A DNA stretch of 55,910 nucleotides from Candidatus Sulfuritelmatomonas gaucii (GCA_900290245.1 OKRB01000086.1:1-55910), one strand, 5' to 3'. Shown: positions 8,755-18,699, numbered from the stretch's first letter. A program made the numbers and translations. The notes: a model not told the origin generated them from the letters alone.

Positions 8755-9267
8755 TCACTTGTCGCTGCAACCGACATTGGGATTCACCTTCTGATCCAAC
8801 TGGACGATCATCAACGTCGCGGGCGCGTTGCCCACCGTTCCTGCCATGTGGCCGATATGGCCGGCCGCATCCGGCTTCGAGCCCTGGTCTTCGCCCAGGG
8901 AGACATCGCCCGGTCCCATCTCGACCCGATGTCCGTCCATCGTCTCTACGAACCAGCGTCCCGACAGTGGAATGATCCATTGAGGTACAGGATTCTCATG
9001 CCATGCTGTGGAGACCCATCCCTTCGAGAATTGAACGATCACAACGTGATCTGGCTTTTCCTGCAGTTTGTTGACGAAAGTCGGCTCCACGCCCTCGCGG
9101 GGGCTGAAATTCTTGAACTCGCATTGGGTCTGATGGGTTGTCCCCCCGCCATCAACCCAGACGTGCCAGTAGTGAACCGGCTGCGGGGTTGGGGATTGCG
9201 CCGCTACTACACTCGCCCAACTCGCCGCGAACGCGATGGCCAGCATGATGTCTCTGATAAACCTCAC
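8755..9267 (-). CDS. Secreted cupin-like protein
   Basis: A 170-residue protein. I chose a GTG start because GGGAGG precedes it by five bases; an ATG-opened longer reading would overlap the upstream fucosidase gene. The first 25 residues (IRDIMLAIAFAASWASVVAAQ) form a Sec signal peptide. The mature protein has a cupin-like core with GVEPTFVNKL, VSTAWHENPVPQWIIPLSGRW and MGPGDVSLGEDQGSK, followed by GHIGHMAGTVG. It is probably a periplasmic or extracytoplasmic member of the locus that handles released sugar or an inhibitor. It lies 40 bases downstream of the second GH29 gene and 140 bases before the TIM-barrel gene, all leftward. Confidence 0.6.
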   Translation of the reverse strand: MRFIRDIMLAIAFAASWASVVAAQSPTPQPVHYWHVWVDGGGTTHQTQCEFKNFSPREGVEPTFVNKLQEKPDHVVIVQFSKGWVSTAWHENPVPQWIIPLSGRWFVETMDGHRVEMGPGDVSLGEDQGSKPDAAGHIGHMAGTVGNAPATLMIVQLDQKVNPNVGCSDK

Positions 9268-9307
9268 GGAAGCCTCCCTTCGTAGTCCCCCATAATTTCT
9301 GGTTCCG

Positions 9308-11164
9308 TTAAGCAATGCTTAGTTTGAAAGCGACCGCGTAATCAGAAGATACCTTTTCTCGAGGTGGTTCTATCCGCAAGGCGGAAGCCGTCTGTTTCCA
9401 GCGAATGCGTTCTGCCGATCCGAGCAATTCGACGTGTGTCACCTTGCCTGGCCGGTTATCAGCCTCAGTGCCGAGCGAACGCAACAGCAACGCCTGCTGC
9501 GGCCACCCCAGCACGATGGCGTAAACCACCTTGCTGTCCTTGCTGCGTGTATAGCGCACGTCGGTCGCGTCAAGATCGCGGATGCTATGATCATCCTCGC
9601 TGCGGCCTTTAAATTGGCCCGCTTTAATCCTGTGCGGTCCCTCGGCAAAGACGGTCCACGGACGGGTCGCATAGATAGCTTCCCCATTGATCTGGAACCA
9701 AGCCCCGATGCGTTCCAGAATAAGCCGCTCCTTGGCGTCAATTGTCCCATCAGGCTTGCCAGGAATATTGAGGATGAAGGTGCCGTTTTTGCTGACCGCA
9801 TCGGCAAGCATATGGATTACGGCGTCCGGCGACATATAGCCGCCGTACTCGCCCGGATGGTCGAATAATTTGCGGTCGTAATGCCACTCTCCTAAGCAAG
9901 TCTCGGATTGCCAGGGATAGGGCAAGATGCTGTCGGGCACGCCCATTTCGATGTCGTACACCACTGCCTTGGTCAGATTCGGTGGGAGCTGCTTAACGTT
10001 GATTACGCCTTCCATCTTGCCGCTGTTTAGAGCAAGACTGTGGTTGTAATAATAAGCCGCAATATTCATTCCTCCCCAGCCAAGGGGCAAGAGCGCACAA
10101 TCAAAATAAAGCAAGTCAGGGTTGAACTGATCGACCAGGTCACGGGTGCGATCATAAAAGTTCTTCACGTAGGAAACATCAGGCAAGGCGTTAAAGGGGT
10201 GCTTTGGACAGTAAAGCTGCTGCGGATCGAAACCCTGCCACCACTGGTTGCGGCCTTCAGCCAAGGTCAGGTCGCCGTCGTAAGGAATGCCGGCGAAAGG
10301 CCCGGTGGCATCGGCGCTGTGACCGACCTGGAGAAGCCACCAGCAATTCACCGCGTGCTCGGTCACGCCAAAACGCAAATTGCGCTTGCGCGCTTCCGCC
10401 GCCCATGTCCCGATTACGTCACGGTGTGGCCCAATATTCATCGCGTTCCAAGGATTGTGTTGGGAGTTCCAAGTGTCATAGTTGATGTGATGGTTGGCTA
10501 GAGCAAGAAAAAAGCGGGCCCCGGCCCGTATGTATAGGTCCATAAGTTCCGAAGGTTCCCAATTCAAGAGTGTCCATTGGGGGCAAATGTCTTTGTAGCC
10601 GAAGCGCGACGGATGGCCGTAATGGGCAAGTTGGAATTGGTACTTGGGGGAGCCTTCCCTATACAAACCCTCCGCATACGCGTCACCATCTTCCGGCACA
10701 CACTCCGGGCTCCAGTGATTCCAGATGCCGAATTTCGCATCGCGGTACCATTCGGGGCATTCGTACTGGTGCAGAGAATCCCAAGTGGGCTTGTAGGGTC
10801 CTTGTCCGGCTAGATTAGGAATCGGCGAGTTCATTGGCACGCCGTTGAATGACCCGCCCGGGACTGGCAAGTCCGGTACCGGCGACGTCGGTCGATCGTT
10901 GTGCCAGTTGGTAGGCTGCCAGCTTTGGCTATCCAGGCGCTCGGAAACGATGCGGCCATCGATCACAGCGTAAAAGACGCGCTCGTTTTCCGGTGTAGCG
11001 CAAAACTGGGCCCAGTCTTCAGTGTATTTGTTGAAGCCAGCTGCAGATGGGGAGTCGCCTGCCGGGTCGGCCTTGTTACCGGTTTCGTCTCCTACGGGGA
11101 AGGAGAAGGCGTCCGGGGTGGAGGCAAGGGCACCCAGTAGATAAGCGAACTCTCGACGATTCAT
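9308..11164 (-). CDS. GH29 alpha-L-fucosidase, Tat-exported (paralogue 2)
   Basis: A 618-residue glycoside hydrolase family 29 protein. It starts MNRREFAYLLGALASTPDAF, a twin-arginine type signal. The catalytic barrel begins with DAKFGIWNHWSPECVP, the GH29 His-Trp signature, continues with YIRAGARFFLALANHH and FGVTEH, and has NPDLLYFDCALLP, where the Asp after Phe is the likely nucleophile. NGTFILNIPGKPDGTID is the conserved end of the barrel domain, followed by a C-terminal beta domain. It would remove terminal alpha-L-fucose from glycans in the periplasm. The ATG follows AGGTAGGA; a TTG one codon upstream is less likely. It is a clear tandem duplicate of its upstream neighbour. Confidence 0.85.
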   Translation of the reverse strand: MNRREFAYLLGALASTPDAFSFPVGDETGNKADPAGDSPSAAGFNKYTEDWAQFCATPENERVFYAVIDGRIVSERLDSQSWQPTNWHNDRPTSPVPDLPVPGGSFNGVPMNSPIPNLAGQGPYKPTWDSLHQYECPEWYRDAKFGIWNHWSPECVPEDGDAYAEGLYREGSPKYQFQLAHYGHPSRFGYKDICPQWTLLNWEPSELMDLYIRAGARFFLALANHHINYDTWNSQHNPWNAMNIGPHRDVIGTWAAEARKRNLRFGVTEHAVNCWWLLQVGHSADATGPFAGIPYDGDLTLAEGRNQWWQGFDPQQLYCPKHPFNALPDVSYVKNFYDRTRDLVDQFNPDLLYFDCALLPLGWGGMNIAAYYYNHSLALNSGKMEGVINVKQLPPNLTKAVVYDIEMGVPDSILPYPWQSETCLGEWHYDRKLFDHPGEYGGYMSPDAVIHMLADAVSKNGTFILNIPGKPDGTIDAKERLILERIGAWFQINGEAIYATRPWTVFAEGPHRIKAGQFKGRSEDDHSIRDLDATDVRYTRSKDSKVVYAIVLGWPQQALLLRSLGTEADNRPGKVTHVELLGSAERIRWKQTASALRIEPPREKVSSDYAVAFKLSIA

Positions 11165-11185
11165 CAACGATAGGTCCTACCTTGG

Positions 11186-11270
11186 GTATTGAATCGGTGG
11201 CAAATGACCTTGTAATCCGCCGTTCAATAAAATTCCAGAGCAAACCGAATTCGCCAGGGCGCATTTTCTT
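11186..11270 (-). repeat. Duplication scar with relic 3' end of a TonB receptor gene
   Basis: The bases between the two GH29 genes closely match those between the second GH29 start and the Oar receptor stop (about 13,206-13,288), at roughly 80% by eye. On the minus strand the distal part still translates as RIRFALEFY and a stop, against RQIQFALKIYF and a stop in the intact receptor. The duplicated unit therefore seems to have been the receptor's 3' end plus the fucosidase gene. Confidence 0.65.
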
Positions 11271-13184
11271 CTAAACGAGGCTGAGCCTGAAGGCCACGGC
11301 AATGTCCGAAGGTGCTATCACCACCGTGTCTCTCGGGGACCTCTCCGTGAAGGCGAACGACGGCCATTCGATGTGGAGGCCCTCCGACGTCTGGTTAAAC
11401 TGCATTCTTTGCTGGCAACCTAACAACTCGACGTTCGCCACTTTCACTGGCTTGGCGGCCGAAGCCCCGAACGATTTTAGGAGCAAACCGCTTTCTCTTT
11501 CGCCCCGCTGGCTTTGGGGCCAGCCGAGCACAATAGCGTAAACAACTGTCCCGGCCTTATTGCATGTGTAACGTATATCGCTGGCGTCGAATTCGGCGAC
11601 GGGGTTGCTCAGGTACGAGCCAAGCTGGAGCATGTGCGGGCCTTCGCCGAAAACCGTCCATGGGCGCGTTTCATAAATAGCTTCGCCGTTGATTTTGAAC
11701 CATTCCCCAATTTCCTCAAGGATACGGCGCTCCTTAGAGTCGATTGTGCCGTCCGGTTTGCCAGGGACATTTAGGATGAATGTTCCGTTCTTGCTCACCA
11801 CGTCGACCATCCAGTGAATAATGGCGCGCGGCGGTAGGTATTGGCCGTATTCCCCCGGCCACTCATACAGCGAGCGCAAGTAATGCCAATCTCCTATGCA
11901 AGTCTCCGTCTGGAACGGATAAGTCTGGATGCCACTGGTTCCGCCGCGCTCAATGTCGTACACCACTGCCTTTGCTAAATTCGATGGCACATTCTTTACG
12001 TTGATGACCGCCTCTATTTTGCCGCCGTTCACGGCCAAACTTCGGTTGTAATAATACGCGCCGATGTTCATCCCTCCCCACCCCAACGGAAGGAGCGTCT
12101 CGTCGAAATAGACCAGGTCGGGATTGTGCTGGTCGATCAAGTCGCAGGTGCGGTCGTAATAGTTCTTTACGTACGAAATATCCGGCAAGGCATTCTCGGG
12201 GTGCTTGGGGATGTAAAGTCGCTGCGGATCCAAGCCGTGCCACCACTCGTTGCGGTCATCGGCCAAAGTGAGACGGCCATCGTAGGGGATACCGGCCAAA
12301 GGCCCCGTGGCATCAGCCCCGTGGCTCACTTGGCATCCCCACCAGTTGATAGCGGAATGCGTGGTTACTCCAAAGCGTAAATTGCGCTTGCGCGCCTCAG
12401 CGGCCCACGTCCCGATGACGTCGCGGTGGGGGCCAACATTCATAGCATTCCACGGCTGGTACTTGGAATTCCAGGTATCGAAGTTATCGTGATGGTTGGC
12501 CAGAGCGAGATAAATGCGGGCCCCGGCGCGTACATACAGGTCCATCAGTTCCGACGGATCCCAATTCAAGAGCGTCCACTGCGCACTGACGTCCTTATAG
12601 CCGACAACCGACGGGTGCCCGTAATGGGCAAGGTGGAACTTGTTCTGGCCCGAGCCTTGTACATACATGTTATGCGCGTACACATCGCCATCTTCCGGCA
12701 CGCACTGCGGGCTCCAATGATTCCAAATGCCGAACTTGGCATCTCGGTACCATTCGGGGCAGTCATATTCAAGCAGCGATTCCCAGGTGGGTCTATATGG
12801 CCCTTGCCCGGCTAGATTTGGGATCGGCGAGATCATCGGCACCCCGTAATGTGAGCCGCCTGGTACTGGCAACTCTGGTGGATGCGTGCTCTCGTGGTAC
12901 CAATGGCTAGGAGCATAATGCCCCCAGTCGGTGGGCTGCCAGTTTTCATTATCCAGGCGCTCGGAAACAATGCGGCCATCGACCAGAGCATAAAAGACGC
13001 GCTCGTTTTCCGGTGCAGCGCAAAACTGGGCCCAGTCTTCGGTATATTTGTTGAAGCCAGCCGCAGATGGAGAGTCGCCAGCTGGGTCGGCCTTGTTACC
13101 AGTTTCGTTTCCCACGGGGAAGGAGAAGGCGGCCGGAGTGGAGGCTAAGGCACCCAATAGATAAGCGAACTCTCGACGATTCAT
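11271..13184 (-). CDS. GH29 alpha-L-fucosidase, Tat-exported (paralogue 1)
   Basis: A 637-residue paralogue of the next gene downstream; the first 90 residues of the two are almost identical, including the twin-arginine leader NRREFAYLLGALASTP. The GH29 landmarks are repeated: DAKFGIWNHWSPQCVP, YVRAGARIYLALANHHDNFD, NPDLVYFDETLLPLGWGG with the likely nucleophile Asp, and NGTFILNVPGKPDGTID. Its C-terminal beta domain has diverged more and is about 19 residues longer. The ATG is chosen because GGAGG lies 11 bases upstream. It follows the Oar receptor gene by 60 bases in the same direction, so receptor and two fucosidases probably form one operon for binding and trimming a fucosylated glycan. 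Confidence 0.85.
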   Translation of the reverse strand: MNRREFAYLLGALASTPAAFSFPVGNETGNKADPAGDSPSAAGFNKYTEDWAQFCAAPENERVFYALVDGRIVSERLDNENWQPTDWGHYAPSHWYHESTHPPELPVPGGSHYGVPMISPIPNLAGQGPYRPTWESLLEYDCPEWYRDAKFGIWNHWSPQCVPEDGDVYAHNMYVQGSGQNKFHLAHYGHPSVVGYKDVSAQWTLLNWDPSELMDLYVRAGARIYLALANHHDNFDTWNSKYQPWNAMNVGPHRDVIGTWAAEARKRNLRFGVTTHSAINWWGCQVSHGADATGPLAGIPYDGRLTLADDRNEWWHGLDPQRLYIPKHPENALPDISYVKNYYDRTCDLIDQHNPDLVYFDETLLPLGWGGMNIGAYYYNRSLAVNGGKIEAVINVKNVPSNLAKAVVYDIERGGTSGIQTYPFQTETCIGDWHYLRSLYEWPGEYGQYLPPRAIIHWMVDVVSKNGTFILNVPGKPDGTIDSKERRILEEIGEWFKINGEAIYETRPWTVFGEGPHMLQLGSYLSNPVAEFDASDIRYTCNKAGTVVYAIVLGWPQSQRGERESGLLLKSFGASAAKPVKVANVELLGCQQRMQFNQTSEGLHIEWPSFAFTERSPRDTVVIAPSDIAVAFRLSLV

Positions 13185-13244
13185 CAGCTTTAGGTCCTCC
13201 CTTCGGTAATGAATGGGTGGCAAAAATCTTGTAATCCGCGCCGA

Positions 13245-16200
13245 TCAAAAATAAATTTTCAGAGCAAACTGAATTTGCCGGGAATTATTTTCGGTGCTAG
13301 TAACTGCGCCGAAACTCGCGTCAGTAACGTTCGCGTCTGGAGTTCCCCAGACGACCGAGTTAGTCAAGTTGAAGGCCTCCGCGCGAAATTCCACGCTCGT
13401 GGATTCTCTGATCGGGAACGTGCGGAAAATAGACAAGTCAAGATCACGCGGCCAATCGGCTACCAACGAGTTCCGCCCCACATTGCCAAACGTGTACGGA
13501 GGCGGCGCCTCATAAGCGGCTGTATTGAACCATTCAGCGTGGCTCCGGTTTGCCACACCAAGTGGCTGACCGGTATAAGTCGGACGCTCCCATATATTGC
13601 CCGTATTCGGAATTTGCGCCGGGGCACTAAGCGTAAAAGGGATGCCCGAGCTCAAACTCAGGATACCGTTCAACGCCCATGGGCCCAAGACGTAGTCGAG
13701 TGCGCGATTGTGCGTCTCAAACTTCTGCCCCGTGCCAAAAGGCAGCTTGTAAACCCAAGATCCGGAAAAGATGTGCTTCTGGCTGAAACCCGCTACGCTC
13801 TTATCGTTCCTCAGATTGTAAGGATTCTCGACGGATGTTCCTTCCGCCCCATACCAGCCGTCCGAACCCAAGTCCTCCATTTTGGACCAAGTGTAAGAAA
13901 TTATGTACGAGAGGTGGTCGCTCGCCTTCCTCATGGAAAACTCAAAGGCGTGGTAGTAGCCTTTGCCAATACCATTATCGTAGTAGGTGGGATGGATGTA
14001 CGGATAAGGCAAGCGGGAACAGTTGGGGGGAGCGGTGCATCCGGCCCCTGGTGTTGTGGCAACATTTTGGTAAGCACCCACATCCAGCCGCAGATCCGTC
14101 GCCCCGGCGTAGTTCAGAGTCATAATTGTGTTCGCCTCGAAGGCATGCTGGATGCCAAAATTCCATTGCCATGAATAAGGATTTTTGAAGAGCGGATTCG
14201 CGTAGTTCGTCGAATTGTTAAAAGGCGTGGCGGGGGGCGCGGTGCTGGTGGCGGTGGACAGCGGATTCTCGGAAGTAACAGTCGGCACTGCAGTATTCAG
14301 GTTATTTACCAGAGTATTGGCTGTACTGGGCCAAGCACCTTCGACGTTCTGAGTTGTCTGTTCGATCGCCGCCCAGTCATCGAACACGCGGGTGTAGGAT
14401 CCTCGTATGACATCCTTCTTGGTCACCTGATAGGCGAATCCGAAGCGGGGCTGGATGTTGTCCTCCGGCGTGTGAAAAATTTTACCGTTCGAAAGGCCTA
14501 AAACTACATTAGCCGGCAACGCTCCACCAGGAATGCAAGGTGGAACATTGTTGGTGCTGGCGCAGGAAGCTGTTGGATACTCGACGATATAAGTTCCGTT
14601 GCTAAGGTCCAAATCGCCGACGTGAGCATTAGGATCGTTCGGGCCGGCCCCGTAAATACCGGAAATCGGCAAATCGTAGCGGACGCCAAGGTTCAACGTC
14701 AAGCGCTGATTCGGTCTCCACTGGTCTTGAAAATAAAAGCCCTCCTCCCAGCCTCCATGCTCGCTCTCCAGTAGGTTTGAATAACTCGCGCTCACCGGGA
14801 CGCCCAGCAGGAAAGAGGCGAAGGCGTCGCCGCCCGTAGAAGTCTCCAAGTTCGAAGTCTGGGCAGTGCCGTAGGTAATACCAGAATTAGTACGTGCACG
14901 ATGAAAGTAATACTTGTTGAAGTCCGCGCCCATGGTGAAGGTGTGCTTGCCGGCGATCTGGGTAAGACTCCCATTCCATTGATAAAGGTCTGAAGCACCA
15001 GTCGTGAAAACAATATCTCCCCAACCACCATATCCTGAGATGGTAATGCCCGGGAGATAGCAACTTCTCGAGGTATAGGAATAGCCACATGCAAAGGAGT
15101 TGACATAGTTGGCAAGGCTTAGGAGGTTTGTTTCGATACCCTGAGAACTGTCGGTGGCATTGCTTATAAAACCGTAATTTCGGCCGAACTCAATCGCCAT
15201 GACCGTGGTTGGCCGAAACGTATGGGTCCAGGACGCGCCCCAGTTGTGAGCGATATTATCATCATCCTTCACTCCGTTCGCTAAGTTCTGGGGGGTAATT
15301 GACGGAGTGTTTGCATGAATTAGCCGCCACCAAAAGGAATCTCTTTGGCCGAGTTGTTCGTCGATCCGAATGTCGTATTCGTCATTGTCCAGGGAAGTGC
15401 GAAGCGTATTCAAGCCATTCGTTTGTGGCACGCCGGTGGCAACCGGGGCAGGGTAAATAGCTGCGGCGAGCTTCTTAGCGTTCGTATCGATGAGGCCCGA
15501 AGGAATTTGGTTGTTTGGGAAGGGGTCGCGAAGCAGGAGACTTGGGTTACTGGGATCGGGACGCGTACTGAAAGGATTATAAATCTGGATAGGCTTACCG
15601 GAGGAGTTGACAAGGCCGCTGAAATCTCCATTATTTATTTCGGCGGGAGTTGGTACCAGATAAAGACTGCTGTTCGCTGTACGAAGCCGATACCCTTCAT
15701 AACTCCCGAAGAAGAAGGTCCTATTTTTCCCGTGGTAGATGTGCGGGATGACGACCGGGCCTCCGATATCACCCCCGAACTGGTTCCAAGTATAGGGCGT
15801 GACTTTTGTGAGAAGGGGATTGCGGGCGTCGAGGGCTGCATTGCGAAGAAACTCCCAGGCTGCGCCGTGAAGCTGGTTGCTGCCGGATTTCGTCACCACG
15901 TTGATAACACCGCCTACCGCCCCACCGAACTGCGCCTGGTCGTTGTGGGAATCCAACTTGAATTCCTGGATGGTGTCCAGGATGGGCGCCACCGTGTAGG
16001 TACTCTGGAATTGGTCCTGGTCATTTAATCCGTCGACCAGAAAAACGTTGCTGCGGTTCGTCTGGCCGCCGACGGACGGGAATGAATATTCGCCAATCGG
16101 ATTTATGCCGGTGTGGCTATTGCCGAAATTCTGGGAGACATTCACTGTGCTTACGCCCGGCGTTAGATTGAGGATTTGAGTGAAGTTCCGGCCGTTTAGC

Positions 16201-16754
16201 GGCAAATTGTTTACTTCCGTCGGGGCGACTACCGTTCCCAACTCTGCCGAGCCGGTCTGCAAAGTGGCCGTCGACGACCCCTCAACGTTTACTACCTCCA
16301 CTGGGTTTCCAACCGGCAGAGCAAAATTGTAAGTGGCCGTCTGATTCACGCCCAGCACAACGGCAGCCTGCCTCTGCGTCGCAAATCCCGACTTGCTTGC
16401 TTCCAGCGTGAATTGGCCCGGGGTAATGTCGACGAGAGAATAATCGCCAGTCGAGCCAGTGATAGTTTGGTGTTTGACGCCACTGTTGACGTCGGTCAGA
16501 ACCACCAGCGCTCCGGTTATCACTGCCCCGGAGGAGTCAGTGACTGTGCCGTTGATCCTCGCCACAGCAACCTGGGCGCGCAACAGCGGCGAAGAGCAAA
16601 ATAGTGACATGACGAACACGCCGAGAAGTACTAACCAGTAAGTGGCCCGAGAAACTTGGCCCGGTTGAGAAATGGCACCATTCTTAATGTGCTCGTCCAC
16701 TTGTTGCTGTAAGCGATGTGCGCTGCCACTTACTGCAGAAGAATTCACTATCAC
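13245..16754 (-). CDS. Oar-type TonB-dependent receptor (carboxypeptidase-regulatory-like N-terminus)
   Basis: A 1169-residue outer-membrane protein. It has a GTG start with GAGGAGG seven bases upstream, a 40-residue leader extension, then a hydrophobic signal segment (LVLLGVFVMSLFCSS). The N-terminal domain, ARINGTVTDSSGAVITGALV to about residue 150, is the CarboxypepD_reg-like fold. A plug domain follows with LPLNGRNFTQILNLTPG, VFLVDGLNDQDQFQSTY and GGVINVVTKSGSNQLHG. The rest is a beta barrel ending in IQFALKIYF with a terminal Phe. Acidobacterial Oar-like receptors are believed to import glycan fragments with TonB energy. First gene of the leftward cassette 1 operon, divergent from the MocR regulator. 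Confidence 0.9.
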   Translation of the reverse strand: MIVNSSAVSGSAHRLQQQVDEHIKNGAISQPGQVSRATYWLVLLGVFVMSLFCSSPLLRAQVAVARINGTVTDSSGAVITGALVVLTDVNSGVKHQTITGSTGDYSLVDITPGQFTLEASKSGFATQRQAAVVLGVNQTATYNFALPVGNPVEVVNVEGSSTATLQTGSAELGTVVAPTEVNNLPLNGRNFTQILNLTPGVSTVNVSQNFGNSHTGINPIGEYSFPSVGGQTNRSNVFLVDGLNDQDQFQSTYTVAPILDTIQEFKLDSHNDQAQFGGAVGGVINVVTKSGSNQLHGAAWEFLRNAALDARNPLLTKVTPYTWNQFGGDIGGPVVIPHIYHGKNRTFFFGSYEGYRLRTANSSLYLVPTPAEINNGDFSGLVNSSGKPIQIYNPFSTRPDPSNPSLLLRDPFPNNQIPSGLIDTNAKKLAAAIYPAPVATGVPQTNGLNTLRTSLDNDEYDIRIDEQLGQRDSFWWRLIHANTPSITPQNLANGVKDDDNIAHNWGASWTHTFRPTTVMAIEFGRNYGFISNATDSSQGIETNLLSLANYVNSFACGYSYTSRSCYLPGITISGYGGWGDIVFTTGASDLYQWNGSLTQIAGKHTFTMGADFNKYYFHRARTNSGITYGTAQTSNLETSTGGDAFASFLLGVPVSASYSNLLESEHGGWEEGFYFQDQWRPNQRLTLNLGVRYDLPISGIYGAGPNDPNAHVGDLDLSNGTYIVEYPTASCASTNNVPPCIPGGALPANVVLGLSNGKIFHTPEDNIQPRFGFAYQVTKKDVIRGSYTRVFDDWAAIEQTTQNVEGAWPSTANTLVNNLNTAVPTVTSENPLSTATSTAPPATPFNNSTNYANPLFKNPYSWQWNFGIQHAFEANTIMTLNYAGATDLRLDVGAYQNVATTPGAGCTAPPNCSRLPYPYIHPTYYDNGIGKGYYHAFEFSMRKASDHLSYIISYTWSKMEDLGSDGWYGAEGTSVENPYNLRNDKSVAGFSQKHIFSGSWVYKLPFGTGQKFETHNRALDYVLGPWALNGILSLSSGIPFTLSAPAQIPNTGNIWERPTYTGQPLGVANRSHAEWFNTAAYEAPPPYTFGNVGRNSLVADWPRDLDLSIFRTFPIRESTSVEFRAEAFNLTNSVVWGTPDANVTDASFGAVTSTENNSRQIQFALKIYF

Positions 16755-16816
16755 GGGCCTACCTCCTCTGAACTTGCAGGTGCCAGACTCTGCAAGAGTA
16801 GCAAAATGTTATCCAA

Positions 16817-16839
16817 CAATTGTCATTATGGGACAATTG
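16817..16839. promoter_or_regulatory. Inverted-repeat operator candidate between oar and mocR
   Basis: CAATTGTC and GACAATTG form a perfect 8-base inverted repeat with a 7-base spacer. It lies 63 bases upstream of the receptor start and 107 bases upstream of the MocR start. Part of it (ACAATTGTCATTATG) recurs as ACAATCCTCATTATG at 16,934-16,948, over the MocR start codon. Binding by the adjacent GntR-type regulator is an inference. Confidence 0.5.
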
Positions 16840-16945
16840 CTATCGAAGGACAACCGGCATGATGCTCGCCGATTTGTGGGATTGTCAAGCCTTTTCCGCA
16901 TTTTTTTCTTTATCAATGGATAACAATTACAGTACAATCCTCATT

Positions 16946-18475
16946 ATGCAATGGATCGATTTGGGAATTAGAGAGAATTGTTTTCGCAAAAGTGGCGGGC
17001 CGCGCTACGAACAACTTGCGAGCTGGATTGAGCGCCTCATTCGAGAACGGAATGTAATGCCGGGAGAGCGTCTGCCAACCGTCCGTGAACTCTCAAGGAC
17101 TCTGAGCGTGAGTGCCACTACAGTCGCATCAGCTTTCCTTCTCTTGGAGCAACGGAAGATCATCAGTGCCGAGGTTGGGCGCGGCACTTTTGTGAGTAAA
17201 TCCTTGCATGGCGACGCTTCGGTGGGATCGGACGGTGATGCCATGCATTCTCGCGGTCAACTTGTCTCTCCCTCGCCTGCGGTGGCCTGGCGGCGCCGTA
17301 CGCTTATGGCGCTGAGTTCACGTCTTCGTGCCACATTTCCGTCAACCATCGATTGCAGCACTGGGCGTCCTGACCCAGCGTTGCTTCCCTTTTCGGTCAT
17401 TCAACGAGCCTGGAATCGGACCATGCCTAAAGTTGCCGCGGGCGATCTGCAATACACAGGTCCGGAACCTATCGCGCCGCTGAGGGAACACTTAGTGAAA
17501 CGTCTCTCCAATGATGGAGTACCCGTTCGAGGTCAAGATCTGCTCATATGCAATTCGGCGCAGCAAGCCTTCACATTGACGATGGAAATCCTTGCCAGCC
17601 AATTTCGACGTGAACAAATTACGATCGCTGTGGAAGAACCTGCATATCCAACGATGCTCGACACCCTCGAGCGTTATGGCTTTCAAATGATTGGTCTCGC
17701 CATGGATGAATTCGGTGTCGTCCCCGAATCCCTTGGAGCAGCTCTCCGAGCGGGTGCACACTCGGTCTTCTTCACGCCTCGGGCACAGAATCCTACTGGA
17801 GCATCATGGTCTGTAGAGCGAAGGATTGAACTTGCAGATGTATTGGCTGTTCATCCGCGAGTCCTCATTCTTGAAGATGACCAGTTCGCAGAAGTAGCGG
17901 GCACTCATCCCGGCTCTCTATTGGCGGATCCGCGATTGGAGAGCAATGTCGTCTACGTTCGATCTTTTTCCAAGTCAGTTGCTCCAGATCTTCGCATCGC
18001 AGCAATCGCCGCTCGGCCTCCGTTGATTGACAGATTTTTTGAAGCGAAGAGCTTATCCGACGGATGGACTTCTCGTTTGATCCAAAACGTGTTGAGCAAT
18101 GTCTTTGCAGATGACGAGTTTGAGCCCTCACTCAAAGAAGCGCGAACTGCTTATGAAATGCGTCGCCATAACGCTTCTCAGGCTGCAAATCGCTTCCTTA
18201 TTCCCGCTGGTGGAAGTACCTGGGTAGGGATGGATGGCGTGAATATTTGGGTACACCTTCCGCCTGGCCGGGATGCACGTGAAGTGATCGAGCTTGCCGC
18301 CGCATCAGGCCTGCAACTGGCCGAAGGTGAGCCCTTTTATCTTGCGCAAGGACATCATAATGTACTCAGATTGAACGCGGGCTCCGTGTCGCCGGATATG
18401 GCCACGCGTGCAGGCAATATCCTCGGTAAATGCTGTGTCGTATCTACTAAGATTCGTGGGCCTATTTATGTTTAA
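16946..18475 (+). CDS. MocR-family transcriptional regulator (GntR HTH plus aminotransferase domain)
   Basis: A 509-residue two-domain protein. Residues 1-80 are a GntR winged helix: GPRYEQLASWIERLIRER, then MPGERLPTVRELSRTLSVSATTV and VGRGTFV. Residues 115 to the end are a class I aminotransferase-like, PLP-binding domain, with LPFSVIQRAW, QYTGPEPIAPLREHLVKRL, TPRAQNPTGASWS and the PLP-lysine region YVRSFSKSVAPDLRI. The ATG at 16946 is preferred to more distant starts because the upstream sequence is AT-rich promoter and holds the operator. It is divergent from the receptor-fucosidase operon and probably controls it, with an amino-compound or PLP-linked ligand. It is the rightmost gene of cassette 1. 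Confidence 0.9.
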   Translation: MQWIDLGIRENCFRKSGGPRYEQLASWIERLIRERNVMPGERLPTVRELSRTLSVSATTVASAFLLLEQRKIISAEVGRGTFVSKSLHGDASVGSDGDAMHSRGQLVSPSPAVAWRRRTLMALSSRLRATFPSTIDCSTGRPDPALLPFSVIQRAWNRTMPKVAAGDLQYTGPEPIAPLREHLVKRLSNDGVPVRGQDLLICNSAQQAFTLTMEILASQFRREQITIAVEEPAYPTMLDTLERYGFQMIGLAMDEFGVVPESLGAALRAGAHSVFFTPRAQNPTGASWSVERRIELADVLAVHPRVLILEDDQFAEVAGTHPGSLLADPRLESNVVYVRSFSKSVAPDLRIAAIAARPPLIDRFFEAKSLSDGWTSRLIQNVLSNVFADDEFEPSLKEARTAYEMRRHNASQAANRFLIPAGGSTWVGMDGVNIWVHLPPGRDAREVIELAAASGLQLAEGEPFYLAQGHHNVLRLNAGSVSPDMATRAGNILGKCCVVSTKIRGPIYV

Positions 18476-18699
18476 AATCACTCTGCAGAATCCACCCTCT
18501 CCGGGTCAACCGTTTAGAGTCAATGAAGTACCCGGCAAAATCTCTACGAGCGTGACTAAGACAAATTGGTACGGGTGATGATCCTAGATGGCGAGAGGGA
18601 CAAAACGTTCGCCTGAGTGTCGCTGGGAAACGCCGCAGCATCTGGGAATCCAGTGGTTGAAGACTGATACCTGTGAACAATCGGCGAGCCTACCGGTAG

